Shown here in pieces: positions 55,280 through 64,000 of a stretch of 64,000 nucleotides of DNA. This DNA comes from Parabacteroides goldsteinii (GTDB taxonomy: Bacteria; Bacteroidota; Bacteroidia; Bacteroidales; Tannerellaceae). The notes under the pieces are model-generated. The model saw nothing but the letters and a program-made list of their open reading frames with translations, did not search any database and was not told the origin of the DNA. The translations under genes were made by a program, and so were the position numbers. Each line of letters begins with the position of its first letter. Within the stretch, counting starts at the first letter, position 1. The stretch spans positions 93,440 to 157,439 of the forward strand of contig NZ_JADNBB010000012.1 in the NCBI RefSeq assembly GCF_015550595.1, read 5' to 3'.

Positions 55280-56161
55280 TTATTTCACATAATCCGCTTT
55301 GTTCAGGAAGTCGAAACTTTGCTGGCAACTTTCAACCGGATCGTTGTTTGTGTATTCTTCCACTTCAACATACCAGTCTTTTACCCGGTTGGCATTCATC
55401 TGATCGAAGATCGGTTTGAAGTCGATCTTTCCGCTTGCTCCGATTTCCATGTCATCTTTAATATGGATAGTCTTGAACTGTCTCGGACGTGCTTTCAGAT
55501 AAGCCACAGGATCGGCACCACCTTCTTTCACCCAGTAAACGTCCATCTGGAAGAATACATGGTTAGGACTTACGTTATCCAATAGAAAATCATAGATCAA
55601 CTGATCTCCTATCTTACGGAATTCGAAAGCATGATTATGATAACCGAATGCGATACTGGCAGCAGCAGTCTTATAACCTACCGTATTGAAATAGTCGCAA
55701 TACATCTTCAGGTCGTCAAGAGTCGTTTTATCGTTTACAGGCATCCAGGGTTGAACCATGTATTTAACACCCAACTCGTTGTGAGCGGCAATAGCCTGAT
55801 CCCACCAACTCATCACCTCTGCTTCTTTCTCTTTAGTGAACTCTTGTCCCAGGTGGGCACTCGTACATTTCATACCGAGGTCATTACACCTTTTCTTGAA
55901 TTCAGCAGGAGCCATACCGTAGATCTTACCATTATCGTAACCCGCTGTTTCCAGATTTGTATATCCCATTTTAGAAGCTGCTTCCAATACTGCCTGAATT
56001 CCTTCATCTTTTACAAGGTCTCTCAAAGAATACAACTGTAAACCGATACGTTTGGACGATCCGGAAACCGCCCCATTTCCAGCCGATAATAACTGAGGTG
56101 CAACTATACCTCCTGCAAGCATCATAGAGGCTCGCTTTAAAAAGTCACGTCTGTTTTGCAT
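55280..56161 (-). CDS. Tat-exported sugar-phosphate isomerase/epimerase-like TIM-barrel protein
   Basis: A 293-residue protein. The start MQNRRDFLKRASMMLAGGIVAPQLLSAG is a twin-arginine signal (RRDFLK). The mature part is an AP-endonuclease-2/xylose-isomerase-like TIM barrel with QLYSLRDLVKD, GYTNLETAGYDNG, FGYHNHAFEF, QMDVYWVKEGG, IHIKDD and a final VEVEEY. These His, Asp and Glu residues (YHNH, MDVYW, HIKD, VEVE) are the usual metal ligands. Such periplasmic proteins in Bacteroidetes probably isomerise or hydrolyse sugar derivatives; the substrate is unknown. It is a single-gene transcript with a -7 box upstream and a terminator downstream. Confidence 0.92.
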   Translation of the reverse strand: MQNRRDFLKRASMMLAGGIVAPQLLSAGNGAVSGSSKRIGLQLYSLRDLVKDEGIQAVLEAASKMGYTNLETAGYDNGKIYGMAPAEFKKRCNDLGMKCTSAHLGQEFTKEKEAEVMSWWDQAIAAHNELGVKYMVQPWMPVNDKTTLDDLKMYCDYFNTVGYKTAAASIAFGYHNHAFEFRKIGDQLIYDFLLDNVSPNHVFFQMDVYWVKEGGADPVAYLKARPRQFKTIHIKDDMEIGASGKIDFKPIFDQMNANRVKDWYVEVEEYTNNDPVESCQQSFDFLNKADYVK

Positions 56162-56197
56162 AGTACTAAATTAATTAAGTTTGATTGAGAATTTGTA

Positions 56198-56205
56198 CAA
56201 AAGTA
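56198..56205 (-). promoter_or_regulatory. -7 box of the isomerase-like gene
   Basis: Read leftward TACTTTTG, fitting TAnnTTTG, 36 bases before the start codon. No -33 box is evident. Confidence 0.45.
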
Positions 56206-56250
56206 AGACTATATTTGAAGGATTCTAACATTATTTCGTTAAAATCAGCA

Positions 56251-56284
56251 AAAAGAAAAGGGGGTAGTCAATAAACTACCCCTT
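56251..56284 (-). terminator. terminator of the efflux operon
   Basis: Read leftward, AAGGGGTAGT pairs with ACTACCCCCTT (one extra C) around a 6-base loop, followed by TTCTTTTT. It overlaps the stop codon of the last permease gene. Confidence 0.8.
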
Positions 56285-57532
56285 CTGGTGCAACATCCGT
56301 TGCATCTTCATATATCGGTATTGTTTTATTATCAATTTACGACTACGTATGATCTGATATCTGTAAATCATACAGGAAGTTATGAAATAAAATCCGGCCT
56401 GTATCCAAAGAGTCCGGTATTCATGGGCTACTTCGCTCAACGTCGCTCCCGACGTATTGATCCGGATAAACCCTTGTATTCCCGGTGTAGACGGGAAAAG
56501 ATAACCGACCACTTTCCAGAATGGCGGAATTGCTTCCTTCGGCCAGGATACGCCGGAGATAAACAACAGAATTACCGAAGTAAAGACAAACACGAGCATG
56601 GGAGATTCGCGGCTCGTCATAAACCCGGATAAAGTCATCGACAGGAATATACAAGCGAATAAATAGGGTAAAACAAACAACATCACCGTCCACGGTTCCC
56701 CGACCTGGGGCAGCGAGAACAGTTTCGGTACTACCGCCAACGCCCATATACAAACGATAATGTATAGCAATATATAAGTCAACGACTTACCCAATACGAT
56801 ACGCAATGTCCCGTTAAAATGACGACAGACCGGAACAAGGCTATGGAAGCGGTTCTTCTCGCGGGCTGTCCCTCCCAGCATACCGATACCCAGGATCAGC
56901 GTCTGCTGGATAACCAATATCAGAATGGCCGGTACCAGAAAACTGGCAAAACCGTTCTGTGAGTTAAAGATGGCAACCGATTCATAAGGAATTGGATTAA
57001 CCGTTATTTTCTCCTGCTCTTCTGTCGAAGAAGGATGGCTTTGCGCACGTATCTCCTTTCCGATCTCAAGCGAAACTTCTGTTGTAGCCAACAGGAACGC
57101 CTTATAAAATAACAATGCGCTCATATCGCAATACAATGAAACAGTAGCCTGCTTTCCTCTATGGATGTCTTTACTGAACTCACTGGGAAAATACAGAATG
57201 CCATAGGCTTTCTTTTCATCCATCATTCGCTTCGCCTCTTCCATATCCGTACAGACCGCAACCACCTTTACATCGGCAGTAGCATCAACCTTCCTGATAT
57301 ACTCACGGCTCAGATAGGTATCAGACTGGTCGACTACCACCATTTTGGCTTCGTGCACTACCTCGTTATTATATATGAAAGCATATAGAAGAGGATAGAT
57401 AAACGGAACCAGGAAGAAGAAGATCATAACGCCCGAGTCTTTGAATACATTCTTCAGTTCGTCTTTCCAGATAAAAAAGGTATCTTGTATTCCCTCCCTT
57501 ATTATATATCGTAAACGATGTTCTCTTTTCAT
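56276..57532 (-). CDS. ABC-2 type transporter permease (YhhJ/YbhR-like), second of two
   Basis: A 418-residue permease. One N-terminal span (MIFFFLVPFIYPLLYAFIY) precedes a large extracytoplasmic domain (about 50-210: HEAKMVVVDQSDTYLSREYIRKVDA), then five C-terminal spans including FASFLVPAILILVIQQTLILGIG and FFISGVSWP-like LFISGVSWPKEAIPPFW. This fits the ABC-2 family used in DrrB- and YbhFSR-type exporters. No ATPase gene is adjacent in this operon, so a distant ATPase must serve it. It follows the other permease by 11 bases. Confidence 0.93.
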   Translation of the reverse strand: MKREHRLRYIIREGIQDTFFIWKDELKNVFKDSGVMIFFFLVPFIYPLLYAFIYNNEVVHEAKMVVVDQSDTYLSREYIRKVDATADVKVVAVCTDMEEAKRMMDEKKAYGILYFPSEFSKDIHRGKQATVSLYCDMSALLFYKAFLLATTEVSLEIGKEIRAQSHPSSTEEQEKITVNPIPYESVAIFNSQNGFASFLVPAILILVIQQTLILGIGMLGGTAREKNRFHSLVPVCRHFNGTLRIVLGKSLTYILLYIIVCIWALAVVPKLFSLPQVGEPWTVMLFVLPYLFACIFLSMTLSGFMTSRESPMLVFVFTSVILLFISGVSWPKEAIPPFWKVVGYLFPSTPGIQGFIRINTSGATLSEVAHEYRTLWIQAGFYFITSCMIYRYQIIRSRKLIIKQYRYMKMQRMLHQKG

Positions 57533-57543
57533 TACTTTCTGAT

Positions 57544-58722
57544 TTACGGAATATACTTAAAATACAACAAAGCCTTCTTCAGATTCCTTCCGATCAGGAA
57601 AGGTAAGATCAGGAAACCTGCCAACCAGACATATTCAGTCCATGTATAGAATAAATCCCTTCCGTTCAACGCCTGGTCGACATAGATCAGGAAATAATGA
57701 CGAAGCGGAAACAGATTACTCAGCGCCTGCAAAGTCGGGTCCATCCCCAGGACAGGGAAAGAAAAACCGACAATAGAAAACGCAATCATACCGAACAAAC
57801 TGGCAAAACTCAAGCCCAGACGCAAAGTTGGCAAAACTCCGATCATAAACACACCGACAGCCTGTGAAGCCAATACCAGCAGAATCATTGCCGATATCAT
57901 AGGCATCCAGCCGCTGTTTAGCGGGAAGGAGCTAAAACCATACAAAGCGGCACAACACATCATGGCCACCACGATAAATATCACCGTCTGCGGCAGCAAC
58001 TTACCTAGCAAACTTACAGTCAAAGAGTTTCCTCCGGTCTGCAACCATTGCCGTGAAGTTGAATACTTGATCTCCGTTCCAATACTGAAAACGGTAACCA
58101 GAAAGATCATCAGCTGCAATACACCGGGCAAAACCGTATTATTCAGATAAACCGAATAGTTCAGCCAGGGATTACCGATGACATGCGAGTCGATTACGAT
58201 CGGCTGCAACTGTGCCATGATCTGGTCGGTGGTAAACCCTTTAGCCAGTCCGGTCTGCAATCCGACCGATGCACCGGCCAGTACGGACATCGTCTTCATA
58301 TCCCTGAAAAGCAATGATGCGGCAATCAGATAGGTTGCATTCGTATAGAATGAAAGCGTAGGCTGTTTACCCGTTGTTGCCTCAACAGAAAAGTCTTTGG
58401 GTATATAGAAAATCCCATATACATTTCCCTTTTGCATTTCCCGGCGTGCCTCGTCAAAAGAAGCGGTCTTATAGACAACTTCCGTCTGTGCAAAAGCATC
58501 GAGCTGGCGGATCAGATTGCGGGAAGTAGCAGAACCGTCCATATCGACCACTGCAATGGGCAGGTTGGTCGGCAGTCCGTCTTTCATCAACGACAGGAAG
58601 AAGATGACACAGAGAGCCGGAGCGATCAGCATGCAGAAGAAGTAGACCGGTTTAGATGTCAACCGCTGTACCTCCCGCTTCGCAACCTTCCAGATACTAT
58701 GTAAACCCTGCTTCAATGTCAT
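57544..58722 (-). CDS. ABC-2 type transporter permease, first of two
   Basis: A 392-residue permease with the same layout: an N-terminal span (VYFFCMLIAPALCVIFFLSLM), an extracytoplasmic domain (LPIAVVDMDGSATSRNLIRQLD ... IFYIPKDFSVEATTGKQPTLSFYTNATY) and five C-terminal spans. It probably pairs with the following permease as a heterodimer. It overlaps the HlyD-type gene by 4 bases, so stoichiometric production is likely. Confidence 0.93.
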   Translation of the reverse strand: MTLKQGLHSIWKVAKREVQRLTSKPVYFFCMLIAPALCVIFFLSLMKDGLPTNLPIAVVDMDGSATSRNLIRQLDAFAQTEVVYKTASFDEARREMQKGNVYGIFYIPKDFSVEATTGKQPTLSFYTNATYLIAASLLFRDMKTMSVLAGASVGLQTGLAKGFTTDQIMAQLQPIVIDSHVIGNPWLNYSVYLNNTVLPGVLQLMIFLVTVFSIGTEIKYSTSRQWLQTGGNSLTVSLLGKLLPQTVIFIVVAMMCCAALYGFSSFPLNSGWMPMISAMILLVLASQAVGVFMIGVLPTLRLGLSFASLFGMIAFSIVGFSFPVLGMDPTLQALSNLFPLRHYFLIYVDQALNGRDLFYTWTEYVWLAGFLILPFLIGRNLKKALLYFKYIP

Positions 58723-59732
58723 AATATTTCGTTTCCTTTTTTCTTCATTACAACGGACATTCCAGGACGCAGGTCAGCAATCTTTTCCTGCGGACGGGCA
58801 CGTACTTCGAACGTTTTCGAATCAAACTGACCGGTCGTTTTAGTTGCTTTCCAGGCAGCATACGATCCCATATCCTTCAAATAATAGACTTTCAGCTTAA
58901 CCGGCTTATTGTCGAGTGCAGGAATAAAAGCATTCAATTCGGAACCGATCTTGATATCTTTCAGTAAATCTTCGCGAACACTGAAAGTAACCCACATATC
59001 ATTCAAATCAGTGATATTCATAATCGGAGCTCCGGTCCCTACCAGCTCTCCTACCTGCGGAAAACGTTCGGAGACTTCTCCATCGATCGGTGAGACCAAA
59101 GCCGACTCTTTCAAATACGATTCAACTTCGGCAACAGCACCACCTGCCTGTTGCACCAATGCTGCTGCAGCCGCTTTATCTTCCGAGCGGGCACCATCCA
59201 TCGCCATATCGTATTGCGACTTCGCAGCTTTCTCGGTAGCAACCATCGCTTTATAATTAGCTTCGGCCTCATCTCTTTTCTGGGCAGACATTACCCCTTT
59301 TTCATATAAATTCTGAACCCGGGTATACGATTTCTTTGCTATTTCAAGGCCGGCCTGTGCCTTCTGCCACATTTCATAAGCTCCGGCTATTTCCTGTACA
59401 CGAGCTCCTTTAATCGCCTTGGCACTTTGTGCTTCAGCAGCCTTCTGGGCAGCTTCCGCCTGTTGCAACTTAGCTAAAACTTCCGGAGTACTCAAATAGA
59501 CCAATGTATCACCGGCTTTTACCCGATCACCTTCATCGAATCGATAAGATTCTACACGTCCGGGTACTTTTCCTGAAATTCGAACCTGGTTTGCTTCGGC
59601 TTGCCCCATTATAATATCATCGGGAGGAGTCAGCAAAAAGAAACCGGTCAGTGCGACTAATCCGATCACGACTAATACCGTGATAAATGCCAACATCATG
59701 TTGCTGATCGAAAACTTTTTATTCTCGTTCAT
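58719..59732 (-). CDS. HlyD/EmrA-family membrane fusion protein
   Basis: A 337-residue periplasmic adaptor. One N-terminal span (about 12-32) is followed by a lipoyl half-motif (NQVRISGKVPGRVESYRFDEGDRVKAGDTLVYL), a long helical hairpin rich in Ala, Lys and Glu (about 85-200), the second lipoyl half (ESALVSPIDGEVSERFPQVGELVGTGAPI) and a beta-barrel domain. It links the ABC-2 permeases to the TolC-like channel encoded just upstream. Length is normal for the family. Confidence 0.94.
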   Translation of the reverse strand: MNENKKFSISNMMLAFITVLVVIGLVALTGFFLLTPPDDIIMGQAEANQVRISGKVPGRVESYRFDEGDRVKAGDTLVYLSTPEVLAKLQQAEAAQKAAEAQSAKAIKGARVQEIAGAYEMWQKAQAGLEIAKKSYTRVQNLYEKGVMSAQKRDEAEANYKAMVATEKAAKSQYDMAMDGARSEDKAAAAALVQQAGGAVAEVESYLKESALVSPIDGEVSERFPQVGELVGTGAPIMNITDLNDMWVTFSVREDLLKDIKIGSELNAFIPALDNKPVKLKVYYLKDMGSYAAWKATKTTGQFDSKTFEVRARPQEKIADLRPGMSVVMKKKGNEIL

Positions 59733-59753
59733 CTCTGTATATTTTTATTGTTA

Positions 59754-61145
59754 TTACTTCTGTTCATTGACAGACAGCTTACCCATCGCCTTGGTCAGGT
59801 AAACTTCCGTTAGTTTCATTTCTATCTGAGCATCTATCAGGCTGGAACGCGCGGATACCCAGGCGGTTTGTGCTTCCATCAGGTTCAATGCGGGAATTAC
59901 GCCTTCTTCAAAGCCCAGGTTGGCATGACGAAGATTTTCTTCTGCATTTTCCATATTACGGGATGAGGCGATGTACTTCTTGTTCGCTTCATTCACCTTA
60001 TACACAGACTGGTTCACTTGTAACTCCACTTTCTCACGTGCTTCCATCAACTGAAGTTTTTGGATACGTGTTTCCGCACGGGCGGCATTCCTCTTATGAG
60101 TACCTTCCCACCAGCCGGACAACGGGACTTTGACCATCACTCCTACATTGAACATTCCGGCAAACTCGTTTTTAAAACCATTGAATGCATTTGGATTAGT
60201 CACCAGGTAATTGGCAGACAGGGCTACATTGGGCAACATATCAGCCAACACGATGCGTTCTTTTTTCTGGTAAATCCTGGCAGCCAGTTCCAGACTTCTC
60301 AATTCATCACGATTAGCGAACGCTTCATTGACATTGGCCGAAACCTCATTTGATTTTACAGGAAAATCCTCAATTTTCTCATCGGCCAAAGCCATCGGAT
60401 CATCCAGGGGAAGTCCGCATATCTGGGCAAGAAGCATACGTGAAAGAGCCAATCCGTTATCGACTTTAGTCTGCGCCATTTCTGCTTCATTCAGTTTCAC
60501 CTTAACCGACAAACCATCGGCTTGTGTAGCTACACCTTCCGTAATCATGGCCGTCACATCACTATCCATTTTCCGTAATAGATTGACATAAGCGTCAGCC
60601 AACTTTTTCTTGTTGACAAGCGAAATGACCTGCCAGTAAGTCTCGTCGGTCTTATAAATGACTTCCTGCAACTGCAGGTCATTCATAGATTCTGCCAACT
60701 CACGGGCATATTTGGTAATTTGATTGTAAGAGACGATCTTTCCTCCCATAAAAACAGGTTGAACCAATGAAACACCGCCTACCCAGATGTTCTGAACATC
60801 CAAATGCTGCATCTCATCGATACCTCCCATTAATTGTCCGAACACAGGCAGTTGAGCGATTGGTCCCAAAGCCGAACCGAGCTTAGCACTCAAAGCATCC
60901 ATATCCAACAAATTGATATCTTTCTGATTCCACATATATCCCCCCATGGCTGAGAGTTGTGGAAAGTATTTGGTAAAAGCGGCTTTCCGCTCTTCGTCGG
61001 CGGCTTTCACTTTTTGCCCGGAAATCTGTAACTCCTTATTATTCTGGATAGCCAGATTCCGGCATTCTTCCAATGTCAACGTCTGTTGGGAACTTGCATA
61101 ACCAGACCAGACCAATAACCCTACTAATACGATAATCCGTTTCAT
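59754..61145 (-). CDS. TolC-family outer membrane efflux protein
   Basis: A 463-residue protein. A signal peptide (about 1-19) is followed by QQTLTLEECRNLAIQNNKELQISGQKV, the usual OEP start. Two repeated helical/strand halves follow, the second starting with DELRSLELAARIYQKKERIVLADMLPNVALSANYL and ending LMEAQTAWVSARSSLIDAQIEMKLTEVYLTKAMGKL. It forms the exit duct for the HlyD/ABC-2 exporter encoded downstream, and is the first gene of that four-gene operon. Confidence 0.95.
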   Translation of the reverse strand: MKRIIVLVGLLVWSGYASSQQTLTLEECRNLAIQNNKELQISGQKVKAADEERKAAFTKYFPQLSAMGGYMWNQKDINLLDMDALSAKLGSALGPIAQLPVFGQLMGGIDEMQHLDVQNIWVGGVSLVQPVFMGGKIVSYNQITKYARELAESMNDLQLQEVIYKTDETYWQVISLVNKKKLADAYVNLLRKMDSDVTAMITEGVATQADGLSVKVKLNEAEMAQTKVDNGLALSRMLLAQICGLPLDDPMALADEKIEDFPVKSNEVSANVNEAFANRDELRSLELAARIYQKKERIVLADMLPNVALSANYLVTNPNAFNGFKNEFAGMFNVGVMVKVPLSGWWEGTHKRNAARAETRIQKLQLMEAREKVELQVNQSVYKVNEANKKYIASSRNMENAEENLRHANLGFEEGVIPALNLMEAQTAWVSARSSLIDAQIEMKLTEVYLTKAMGKLSVNEQK

Positions 61146-61323
61146 CTTTTTATTGTTTTTTCATCCGGAGATTTTATATTATAAAACAATTTATCACCCT
61201 TATTCCTAAATAAAAAACAACAGGTTATCACCGATTGTTTACACATAAACAGATATACATTCACCGTTCTCAGACAAATGTACGATTTATCGATGCAAAA
61301 GTACTGGTTTACTTTAAATATAA

Positions 61324-61341
61324 AATTGAATTAATTCAATT
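61324..61341. promoter_or_regulatory. perfect 18-base palindrome at the end of the Crp-like gene, upstream of the efflux operon
   Basis: AATTGAATTAATTCAATT is a perfect palindrome. Its core TTGAA-N4-TTCAA has the same 5-4-5 layout as FNR boxes. It lies about 180 bases upstream of the efflux operon start and overlaps the stop of a Crp/Fnr-type gene, so it could be that regulator's site or a weak terminator. A possible leftward -7 box TACATTTG is at 61282-61275. Confidence 0.4.
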
Positions 61342-61929
61342 AAAGATGCGCTTTTTCAGCTTACAATACCACGCATTGCTGATTCCCATATATTGAGCAA
61401 TATATTTATCGGGAACACGCTGCATGATCCACATGTAATGATTATAAAGATATTTGATAAATTCTTCGGCGGTACACGACTGCCGGATAGCAAACATAGA
61501 ATAAAGTTTTGATATGATAGTAAGCATCGCATTCTGATAATAGGATGCAAATAACGGATAACGCAAAGATAGTTCCTCTATATGTACGCGCGAAAAACGG
61601 AGCAGTTCGCCCGACTCCAACGCTTTGATTTCGAATTCGGATGGTGCCTGCGTAAAATATCCGATGGCAGACAGAAAAGGATATAAATAATCAGAGGAGA
61701 AACCTGTTACACATTCATCTCCCTTTTCACTTACATATAAATTAATGAATAAGCCTTTATTGATAAAATAGGCATCCTGGCATAGTTCACCTGTACGGAG
61801 CAGATAATCTCCCTTATCGACAGATACCACCTGTGAGATATTCTTCAATTCATTTACAAAAACGTCATCGCGTGCCAGGGATTCCGGGAGATCCGCTAAA
61901 AGTTTTGCAAAATGGTTATCTGTCTCCAT
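61336..61929 (-). CDS. Crp/Fnr-family transcriptional regulator next to the efflux operon
   Basis: A 197-residue protein with a cNMP-binding-like barrel (VDKGDYLLRTGELCQDAYFINKGLFINLYVSEKGDECVTGF) and a C-terminal helix-turn-helix-like end (RVPDKYIAQYMGISNAWYCKLKKRIF). The frame extends to 62031, but ATG 61929 lies 2 bases after the upstream gene's stop and gives the usual family length. It lies directly upstream of the efflux operon on the same strand and is the best candidate to control it. No cAMP-binding signature is seen. Confidence 0.88.
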   Translation of the reverse strand: METDNHFAKLLADLPESLARDDVFVNELKNISQVVSVDKGDYLLRTGELCQDAYFINKGLFINLYVSEKGDECVTGFSSDYLYPFLSAIGYFTQAPSEFEIKALESGELLRFSRVHIEELSLRYPLFASYYQNAMLTIISKLYSMFAIRQSCTAEEFIKYLYNHYMWIMQRVPDKYIAQYMGISNAWYCKLKKRIFN

Positions 61930-61931
61930 TA

Positions 61932-62837
61932 TTAATCTTCCAGAACGAAGTTTCTCTTTCCGATCATATTTCCATCGATAAAAATATCTACACGATAGGA
62001 ACCCGGAGAAAGGAATTCTTCGATATCCCAATACATCGTAACCGGATATTCTTCTCCATCGTACTCGATCAGTTTCTTCATAGAATAATTAATATCTTTT
62101 CCTTCGAAGGGGAAAACATCTGCACGGCTCTTTACAAGCACATCGTCGTCAGGTTTCAGAATACGTACATATACAGTTTTTTCTCCAACCGGAGCAGTTA
62201 TATTTTTTGCAATACGGAAATCGACTACGAAACGTTCCATCTTTTTGATTTTCTTCGCCAGCTTTCCACGGGAATTGACCGGAGTGACTGTGATACCCGT
62301 TGCATCCAGGCGGCTTGCCAGTGTAACACGTTCGGACAACTTTTCTTTTTCTTTCTTCAATGTCGCAGCCTGCGAAGTGGCACGCTGATATTTCTGAACT
62401 GCTTCTTTTTTCTCTACCTGCAATTGCTCGTTCGCTCTATTCAAAGAGTCGATCTGAACAACATAATTACGCATAATCTTACGAAGCGTTTCCAACTCTT
62501 TCTTCAAGCGGGCTATTTCTTTGGTATTAGTCGCCTTCACTGTACGAAGCTCTTCCATCAGGCGCTGCACTTTTGCCTGTTCCGTAGACAAAAGATTCAT
62601 TAAAGAATCATTACCGACATTGAACTGATATCCCTCATATTGCATAGACAACTCATTAAACTCGTCTTCCAATGTCTGTTTATCCAAATCATAAGCCTGG
62701 ACCAAGTCGGTCATCTGCTGTTTCTGCTGATAAATATAATACCCGGCACCACCGATAATCAGTAATAACACGATGATCGCCATGATTAATAATGAGAGCT
62801 TATTTATTTCCTTTGTTTCTTTCTTTTCTGTATCCAT
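61932..62837 (-). CDS. coiled-coil inner membrane protein of unknown function
   Basis: A 301-residue protein. A short charged cytoplasmic start (MDTEKKETKEINK) is followed by a span (about 18-38: LLIMAIIVLLLIIGGAGYYIY), a long coiled coil (about 40-185: QQKQQMTDLVQAYDLDKQTL ... LKKEKEKLSERVTLASRL) and a beta-rich C-terminal domain (about 195-301: ERFVVDFRIAKNITAPVGEKTVYVRILKPDDDVL ... SPGSYRVDIFIDGNMIGKRNFVLED). This layout is common in Bacteroidetes but has no assigned function. The start at 62837 is supported by a -7 box at 62869-62862, which excludes 62864. It is probably cotranscribed with the Crp-like gene 2 bases downstream. Confidence 0.85.
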   Translation of the reverse strand: MDTEKKETKEINKLSLLIMAIIVLLLIIGGAGYYIYQQKQQMTDLVQAYDLDKQTLEDEFNELSMQYEGYQFNVGNDSLMNLLSTEQAKVQRLMEELRTVKATNTKEIARLKKELETLRKIMRNYVVQIDSLNRANEQLQVEKKEAVQKYQRATSQAATLKKEKEKLSERVTLASRLDATGITVTPVNSRGKLAKKIKKMERFVVDFRIAKNITAPVGEKTVYVRILKPDDDVLVKSRADVFPFEGKDINYSMKKLIEYDGEEYPVTMYWDIEEFLSPGSYRVDIFIDGNMIGKRNFVLED

Positions 62838-62861
62838 ACGGTTCCTGATAAAATGAACGTA

Positions 62862-62869
62862 CAAAGGTA
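62862..62869 (-). promoter_or_regulatory. -7 box of the coiled-coil protein/Crp-like transcript
   Basis: Read leftward TACCTTTG, 24 bases before the start codon. No clear -33 TTTG. Confidence 0.55.
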
Positions 62870-62996
62870 ATGTTTAATCGGATGTATTAAAACACATACT
62901 GCCTATTTATACACTTTTTAAGAAAGAGGGATATCATTCAACATTTGCATAGTCAGATATGGGAGACGCGTTACAATATTTTAGAAATAAAATTAC

Positions 62997-63004
62997 TACC
63001 TTTG
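62997..63004 (+). promoter_or_regulatory. -7 box of guaA
   Basis: TACCTTTG, matching TAnnTTTG, 27 bases before the guaA ATG. Confidence 0.6.
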
Positions 63005-63031
63005 CCCCACTCAATTAAATAATAACACTGC

Positions 63032-64000
63032 ATGCACGAGAAACTTATTATTCTTGATTTCGGCTCGCAAACAACTCAATTGATTGGCCGCAGGGTCAGA
63101 GAGTTGAACATGTATTGCGAGATTATCCCCTACAACAAATTTCCGCATGACGCAACCGACGTAAAAGGAGTGATTCTTTCCGGTAGCCCGTATTCTGTTT
63201 ACGACACCGATGCTTTTAAAGCTGATCTAAGCGAAATTCGCGGAAAATATCCGGTACTCGGCATTTGCTACGGGGCACAGTATCTGGCTTACACATCTGG
63301 TGGTAATGTCGAATCTGCAAACTCACGGGAATATGGACGTGCCAACCTGTCGTACGTTAACAACGAAGATCCACTATTGAAAGGGATCAACACAGGTTCT
63401 CAGATTTGGATGTCGCATGGCGATACAATAACCCTGCTTCCTGACAACTTTAAAGTAATCGCCAGCACAGATGATGTAAAGGCGGCTGCATATCATGTTG
63501 AAGGCGAACAAACCTGGGGTGTACAGTTCCACCCGGAAGTATTCCACTCCACCGACGGAACAAAATTACTCGATAACTTCCTGAATATTTGCGGATGTGC
63601 CAAAGACTGGACCCCTGCTTCATTTATCGAATCGACTGTAACCGAACTAAAAGAGCAACTGGGTGATGACAAAGTGATCCTGGCGTTATCGGGAGGTGTC
63701 GATTCTTCTGTTACAGCTGTTCTTCTAAACAAAGCTATCGGTAAAAACCTTACCTGTATCTTTGTAGACCACGGATTGCTTCGTAAGAATGAATTCGAAA
63801 ACGTAATGAAAGATTACGAACATCTGGGACTGAATGTGATCGGGGTAAATGCAAAAGATAAATTTTACAGTGAACTGGCAGGTGTTTCCGATCCGGAACA
63901 GAAACGCAAGATTATCGGTAAAGGCTTTATCGATGTATTCGACCAGGAAGCGCACAAACTGAAAGATATCAAATGGCTGGGACAAGGAACTATCTATCCG
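63032..64000 (+). CDS. guaA: GMP synthase, glutamine-hydrolysing (N-terminal part)
   Basis: The first 323 residues are present; the frame runs off the window end. The class I glutamine amidotransferase domain starts [23 protein letters not shown], with the nucleophile Cys79 in GICYGAQ and QFHPEV for the His/Glu pair. The ATP-pyrophosphatase domain begins near residue 195 with [11 protein letters not shown]. It converts XMP to GMP. The missing part includes the rest of the synthetase and the dimerisation domain. Divergent from the coiled-coil protein gene. Confidence 0.97.
   Translation, partial: MHEKLIILDFGSQTTQLIGRRVRELNMYCEIIPYNKFPHDATDVKGVILSGSPYSVYDTDAFKADLSEIRGKYPVLGICYGAQYLAYTSGGNVESANSREYGRANLSYVNNEDPLLKGINTGSQIWMSHGDTITLLPDNFKVIASTDDVKAAAYHVEGEQTWGVQFHPEVFHSTDGTKLLDNFLNICGCAKDWTPASFIESTVTELKEQLGDDKVILALSGGVDSSVTAVLLNKAIGKNLTCIFVDHGLLRKNEFENVMKDYEHLGLNVIGVNAKDKFYSELAGVSDPEQKRKIIGKGFIDVFDQEAHKLKDIKWLGQGTIYP

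Noticed and set aside
61833-62603. A 256-codon rightward open frame.
   Set aside because: It is antisense to the coiled-coil membrane protein; the long frame follows from that gene's biased composition.

Overview
The window is chromosomal DNA from a member of the Bacteroidales. Evidence: a SusC/SusD pair, -7 boxes of the TAnnTTTG type upstream of many genes, weak ribosome binding sites, BACON and lamin-tail domains, and a sodium-pumping methylmalonyl-CoA decarboxylase operon. Gene content and style fit Parabacteroides best, but genus placement is inference. No rRNA, tRNA, CRISPR array, insertion sequence or intact prophage was seen.

Layout. 1-8.9 kb: end of a SusC-type transporter, its SusD partner and a terminator, then a four-gene set in the order SGNH hydrolase, SxtJ-like, DUF5989, carbamoyltransferase (same families as sxtL-J-K-I of saxitoxin clusters), then a GH71/99-like secreted protein. 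9-17.5 kb: a membrane-spanning Kelch/winged-helix regulator, and an ABC exporter divergent from a sigma-54 response regulator and histidine kinase, with a recognisable -24/-12 promoter and enhancer-like dyad between them. 17.6-20.8 kb: leftward housekeeping genes (L27, L21, Maf, KdsC-like, DUF2520, nitroreductase). 20.9-28.1 kb: a TonB-dependent receptor and the methylmalonyl-CoA epimerase/decarboxylase operon, whose gamma subunit is fused to a lamin-tail domain.

28.1-38.9 kb is the most unusual part. Two Crp-like regulators, an anti-sigma factor and a long sigma factor sit beside lipoproteins, two transglutaminase-like proteases and a small barrel. Three of these transcripts start at promoters carrying the same dyad (TTAATCT-N6-AGATTTA) at the same distance from the -7 box, and the dyad recurs at the leftward transcripts. 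It looks like a local envelope regulon.

39-43.7 kb: a VirE-type primase/ATPase and an HU-like protein, flanked on both sides by ATGATAGTT repeats, followed by a DUF1703 ATPase. 43.7-55.2 kb: housekeeping genes (tsaB, yicC, gmk, nadD, lysS, gpsA, pgi) with a hybrid histidine kinase and a HAD hydrolase. 55.3-62.8 kb: a sugar-phosphate isomerase-like protein, a TolC/HlyD/ABC-2 efflux operon, a Crp-like regulator and a coiled-coil membrane protein. The window ends inside guaA.
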